In this document: positions 31,415-34,556 of the stretch, one piece after another
Layout of the letters: every line of letters starts with the position of its first letter
How positions within the stretch are numbered: position 1 is the stretch's first letter
Assembly: GCA_031272185.1 (NCBI GenBank)
Contig: JAISUG010000033.1
Coordinates: 1-34,556, forward strand
Direction: 5' to 3'
Origin: Lachnospiraceae bacterium
GTDB lineage: Bacteria > Bacillota > Clostridia > Lachnospirales > Lachnospiraceae
Length of the DNA: 34,556 nucleotides
Position numbers and translations under genes: made by a program
Notes under the pieces: generated by a model
What the model saw: the letters and a program-made list of their open reading frames with translations, nothing else
Database searches by the model: none
What the model was told of the DNA's origin: nothing

Positions 31415-33301
31415 TTATCCCCAGCTCTTGCTCATATCCGCGCCGAAAATCGACGCGATGCGGTAGCAGAGCATGATGAACACCAGCATGACGATGGCGA
31501 TGGCATCCGCGCACTGGGGCATGAGGCTCTTTGAGTATTCGAAGGAGAGGAACGAAAGCGTGTAGTTGGCGGGTGTCATCAGGATGGCGATCAAGTCCAG
31601 CTCTTTCGCAATGCTGATGAACACCAGCATAAACCCGGAGATAAACCCATTCTTTTCCAACGGTATGATGATGCTGGCGATCCTCTGCCAGAAACTGGCC
31701 CCCGCGATGTCCGCCGCCTCTTCCAGCTCCGTGCTGATCTGCATCATGCTGGCGGAGCCCGACCGGCTCGCAAACGGGAAATGCTTCACCACCGACACCA
31801 GGAGGATCAGCGCGAACGTCCCATAAAGCGACGGTATCAGCCCGCCCAGGCGTTTCTGGCTGAACATGGCGAAATAGATGGCCGCAAAGGCGACGCCCGG
31901 CATGAGGTATGGGATGAACACCAGCTGCTCCACCAGTTTCCCATACCATTTGCCCCGGCCCCGGGTGGAGATATACCCAAGGAACTGCCCGGAAAAAGCC
32001 GTCAGCAGGGAAGCGGAGATGGAGAGCTTCACCGTGTTGCCCAGCGCCCGCATGAACTCCGTGTTGCGGAAGATGCCATTGTAGGCATAGGATTCCAGCG
32101 GTGCGAATTCCAGCGTGCCGATCCAGGCATAGAGGGTGAGGTTGTTCAGCCCATACCCGCCGCCTGTGCGTATCTGGAAACTTTCCATGACCAGGACGAA
32201 CATCGGCATGACCATGGCTGCGAAGAGGAACAGCGCGATGAGGGCCAACAGTGGGTACTTGGCGACGCCTATGGACATCAGGTTGCTGCGTGTGCCTTTG
32301 CCGCCGATGGTGGCATAGGACTTGCGCACGCCCACCATCTTCTGGTTCGCGAATATGGTGCCGCATGCCAGGAGGATCATCAGGATGCTCATGGCATAGC
32401 CCACGCCTTTGGGGCTGTCGTTGATGAACACCTTCATCCGGGTGGCCAGCACATAGTAGCTGATGCGGTTCCCCAGGTTCGCCGCCACGCCGTAGGAACC
32501 CACGGACTTCGAGATCGTCATGATGGCCGATGACAGCACCGCAGGCAGCACCAGCGGGAAGGTGATTTCCCGGAGGATATGGAACTTGCTGGCCCCCTGT
32601 ATCTCTCCCATCTCCTCCAGTTCCGAGTTGATGGAGCGCAGCGACCCCGACACCATGATGTAGCCGAACGCATAGTAATGCATGCTCATGACCAGTATGA
32701 TGGCCACCGGACCATATGCCAGCCAGTCAGGCACCGGGATGCCCAGCCCGGTGAGGAGCCCCAGGCTCCCCGAAGTGCTGTTGCGGAACACCGCCAGCCA
32801 GGAAAGCGCCTTGCACCATGACGGGATCATATACGGTATGACGATGAGCATGCTAAGCAGCTTCTTGCCCGGGATGTCCGTCCGTATCATCATCCACGCC
32901 AGCACCGCCCCCAACGGGATGGAAATGATGGTGACGAAAAAGCCGATGATGAGGGAGTGCACCAGCGGCTCCCACAGGATCGTCTTCGTCAGCGGGCTGG
33001 CCAGCAGGTATTTCCAGTAAAATAGGGTATAGTCGCCGATTTGCGCCCCTGGGATGTTCCTAAGTTCCGCTTTCGCCACCGTGAACGTGTTGTTGATCAT
33101 GGTGAGCAGAGGTATCACAATCAGGGCGAACAGCGCCACCAGGCTGAACAGCACGATCATGTTGAATGGGTTCCCCACCAAGTCCAGCAGCTGGTTTTTC
33201 AGCCTGGTCGTGGTGATGGGGTATCTTTTACGGGCGTCACGGGCGGGGCTTCCCCCGCCGGCGTGCGTCTGTTTCGGGTTTGAATGGTCCAGGTTCGCCA
33301 T
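31415..33301 (-). CDS. Fused double ABC transporter permease
   Basis: A 628-residue membrane protein with two BinB/FbpB-type permease halves of about 300 residues each. Each half has an EAA-like loop for the ATPase: EEMGEIQGASKFHILREI (about 230) and EEAADIAGASFWQRIASI (about 530). About twelve hydrophobic helices are visible, including NMIVLFSLVALFALIVIPLL at the start. The start at 33301 (MANLDHS) has AAGGAG 6 bases upstream; a slightly longer frame exists. Fused permeases of this kind serve iron and phosphonate-type importers. It lies between the PfkB gene (75 bp) and the binding-protein gene (317 bp). No ATPase is in the window. Confidence 0.88.
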   Translation of the reverse strand: MANLDHSNPKQTHAGGGSPARDARKRYPITTTRLKNQLLDLVGNPFNMIVLFSLVALFALIVIPLLTMINNTFTVAKAELRNIPGAQIGDYTLFYWKYLLASPLTKTILWEPLVHSLIIGFFVTIISIPLGAVLAWMMIRTDIPGKKLLSMLIVIPYMIPSWCKALSWLAVFRNSTSGSLGLLTGLGIPVPDWLAYGPVAIILVMSMHYYAFGYIMVSGSLRSINSELEEMGEIQGASKFHILREITFPLVLPAVLSSAIMTISKSVGSYGVAANLGNRISYYVLATRMKVFINDSPKGVGYAMSILMILLACGTIFANQKMVGVRKSYATIGGKGTRSNLMSIGVAKYPLLALIALFLFAAMVMPMFVLVMESFQIRTGGGYGLNNLTLYAWIGTLEFAPLESYAYNGIFRNTEFMRALGNTVKLSISASLLTAFSGQFLGYISTRGRGKWYGKLVEQLVFIPYLMPGVAFAAIYFAMFSQKRLGGLIPSLYGTFALILLVSVVKHFPFASRSGSASMMQISTELEEAADIAGASFWQRIASIIIPLEKNGFISGFMLVFISIAKELDLIAILMTPANYTLSFLSFEYSKSLMPQCADAIAIVMLVFIMLCYRIASIFGADMSKSWG

Positions 33302-33376
33302 CGTTCGCTCCTTCCGTAGCGCCAAATCGTGGCAAGAGTTACCAACAAAGGCCTCTTATGCAATCCACCGTCCGTC

Positions 33377-34288
33377 TCACTTGCCGTGGCCTGCTTGTTT
33401 CGCAACAGGCAAGAACTCCTCCATGTATGCGATCACTTCCTCCCTCGTCGCGTCGAGGGGGTATGGTTTTTCCATCTTCAGCGAGACCGCCGCCGTGGCC
33501 AGGCGCAGCGCATCGTTCATGCCCGCATGCTGGCGCTCTGTTATGTATGCGGCGAACACAGTGTCGCCCCGCCCGGTGCGCCCCGAGAAATTGCGGCTGA
33601 CCACCGGCCATGCAGAGAATTCGGCCCCATCGTATACGATCATCTCCGTGTTGTGGGAGACCATCACTTCCTTGGCACCCCACCCGCGCATGACCTTCGC
33701 CGCCTCATACCTGTCGGAAAGCCCCGTCATGGTCTGGGCTTCCGCCGCATCGGTCTTCAGGTAGGTGATATATGGCAATGCCTCCTGCTTGCCCGCCCAG
33801 TCCCGGAACACCATCTCGCCGTTTTCCACGTTCCGCAAAAACCCCTGGGCATCCAGGGCCACGCGCCCCCGCTTGGACAGGGCTTTGATGGTCTCCAAAT
33901 CGAAGTCCCCGTTGATGAGGGCCGCCAGCTGATAGACCGGGGCTTCGATGTCCGCAGGAATCTCATCCAGACGAAACGCCTCGGCCTGGGCCAATGCCGT
34001 GCATGTCCTCCGCTCCCTGGTGTCGTCCAAGAAAACATTTTTTATGGCCGTTGACACCGTGGACGGGATATAGTAAGTGTCCTCTTTGGGCACCCTGAGC
34101 ACATCACAGCGCCCTGCATCCTGTGGCGCATATTTGTTCACCGCAGCCACCCTATACCCCAGGCTCAATGCGCTGGCCGAAGAATATGTCACCGCACCCC
34201 CGGTGTTTTCCAACACTGTCCCATCCGGCTCCACGATCATATCCAGGCAGGAATGCCCGATGATGATGATGTCAAACTGTTTCCCCAT
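33377..34288 (-). CDS. PfkB-family carbohydrate kinase
   Basis: A 303-residue ribokinase-like enzyme: the N-terminal IIIIGHSCLDMIV, TGGAVTYSSASALSLGY, and the C-terminal anion-hole region NFSGRTGRGDTVFAAYI, where the usual GAGD reads GRGD with the catalytic Asp kept. It should phosphorylate a sugar or polyol with ATP. The start has GGAGG 5 bases upstream. It is the first gene before the ABC permease, so its substrate may be what the transporter brings in. I do not call it iolC: it is far from the inositol operon and lacks convincing specific features. Confidence 0.83.
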   Translation of the reverse strand: MGKQFDIIIIGHSCLDMIVEPDGTVLENTGGAVTYSSASALSLGYRVAAVNKYAPQDAGRCDVLRVPKEDTYYIPSTVSTAIKNVFLDDTRERRTCTALAQAEAFRLDEIPADIEAPVYQLAALINGDFDLETIKALSKRGRVALDAQGFLRNVENGEMVFRDWAGKQEALPYITYLKTDAAEAQTMTGLSDRYEAAKVMRGWGAKEVMVSHNTEMIVYDGAEFSAWPVVSRNFSGRTGRGDTVFAAYITERQHAGMNDALRLATAAVSLKMEKPYPLDATREEVIAYMEEFLPVAKQAGHGK

Positions 34289-34342
34289 ACAAACCTCCTC
34301 ACTGTCCCACTGCCGCCGCCGTGTCGATCCCCTTATGCCTCC

Positions 34343-34556
34343 CTACCCTGCCGTCAGGGTGATTTCCCCGTCATCCCCGATCAGAAACCGCAAAGCTTCA
34401 TTCGTCGCGGCGGGGAATGTGCCCATGTCGGCGTTCTCCGTGCAATAGACATGGGGCACCAGCTCCCGGAGCATCCCCAGGGTGCACTGCGCCGGCCTGT
34501 TCTTACCCGGGGGCGGGTCGTTCTGGCAACTGATGACGGCGTAGGCGGGCGACAGG
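34343..34556 (-). CDS. Partial CDS: C-terminal end of a possible MBL-fold hydrolase (ComEC-like)
   Basis: The frame is open to the window edge and ends at TAG 34343-34345, giving 70 residues. It begins LSPAYAVISCQNDPPPGK and continues LGMLRELVPHVYCTENADMG and LRFLIGDDGEITLTAG. The pattern 'P-x-YAVIS...L..L...VYxTxxxGT' resembles the C-terminus of ComEC-like secreted metallo-beta-lactamase hydrolases. The catalytic residues are outside the window, so this is tentative. It is followed, 55 bp away, by the PfkB gene on the same strand. Confidence 0.45.
   Translation of the reverse strand, partial: LSPAYAVISCQNDPPPGKNRPAQCTLGMLRELVPHVYCTENADMGTFPAATNEALRFLIGDDGEITLTAG

Noticed and set aside
31376-31429. 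Two 27-bp units (CACAAATATG...TTATCCCC) at the permease 3' end considered as a functional repeat
   Set aside because: Only two imperfect copies with no structure or context to support a role.
33377-34288. PfkB kinase considered as IolC
   Set aside because: It is 12 kb from the inositol operon, sits with an ABC importer and has no convincing IolC-specific features.

Overview
The window looks like a GC-rich anaerobic Clostridia (Lachnospiraceae-like) chromosome. This placement is inferred from strong AGGAGG-type ribosome binding sites, Gram-positive style lipoprotein leaders, a sortase-independent C-terminal membrane anchor on a surface protein, and the mix of inositol, galactose and cell-surface glycan genes. 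No RNA gene, CRISPR array, complete IS or phage module was seen. Nearly everything lies on the minus strand; only the LacI-type regulator, an MFS gene remnant and a HAD phosphatase lie on the plus strand.

Layout. Positions 150-5000 hold a GH105-type glycosidase remnant, galactokinase, a 290-bp purine/pyrimidine tract, a family 2 glycosyltransferase, a YgjP-type metallopeptidase and a phosphoheptose-isomerase-like SIS protein. Positions 5100-9450 hold a very large two-domain glycosyltransferase translationally coupled to a methyltransferase-like protein, with a sigma-A-type promoter upstream (about 9517-9545). Positions 9550-12667 hold an SDR oxidoreductase and an OYE/2,4-dienoyl-CoA reductase-type flavoenzyme with its own promoter. 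Positions 13043-21131 are a myo-inositol operon transcribed iolA-iolE-iolD-transaldolase-iolB-iolG, ended by a clear terminator at 12866-12896. A divergent LacI-type regulator (21822-22817) faces it, with three CAAACGTTTG-like operators in the shared control region. Positions 23190-29430 hold a HAD phosphatase, a 1097-residue membrane-anchored metallophosphoesterase, a duplicated-domain lipoprotein and a small membrane protein. Positions 29728-34288 hold an ABC importer (lipoprotein binding protein, fused double permease, no ATPase in view) with a PfkB kinase. The edge carries the 3' end of a possible MBL-fold hydrolase.

Three things stand out. (1) A dispersed palindromic element of 75-77 bp, with TA-ended terminal inverted repeats (about 20 bp) and a conserved core, occurs five times, plus one degenerate copy. 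Three copies end 20-30 bp before a start codon and one abuts a truncated MFS gene. (2) Many conserved enzymes (GalK, IolB, IolE, OYE, methyltransferase, both glycosyltransferases, SDR, metallophosphoesterase) carry in-frame Gly/Ala/Asp-rich insertions, several made of short tandem DNA repeats of 15, 69 or 72 bp. (3) The inositol operon has no iolC or iolJ but has a transaldolase gene between iolD and iolB, which suggests that 5-keto-2-deoxygluconate is split by transaldol transfer rather than by phosphorylation and aldolase cleavage.

All calls are from reading the sequence. Family assignments rest on recognised motifs, not on database searches.
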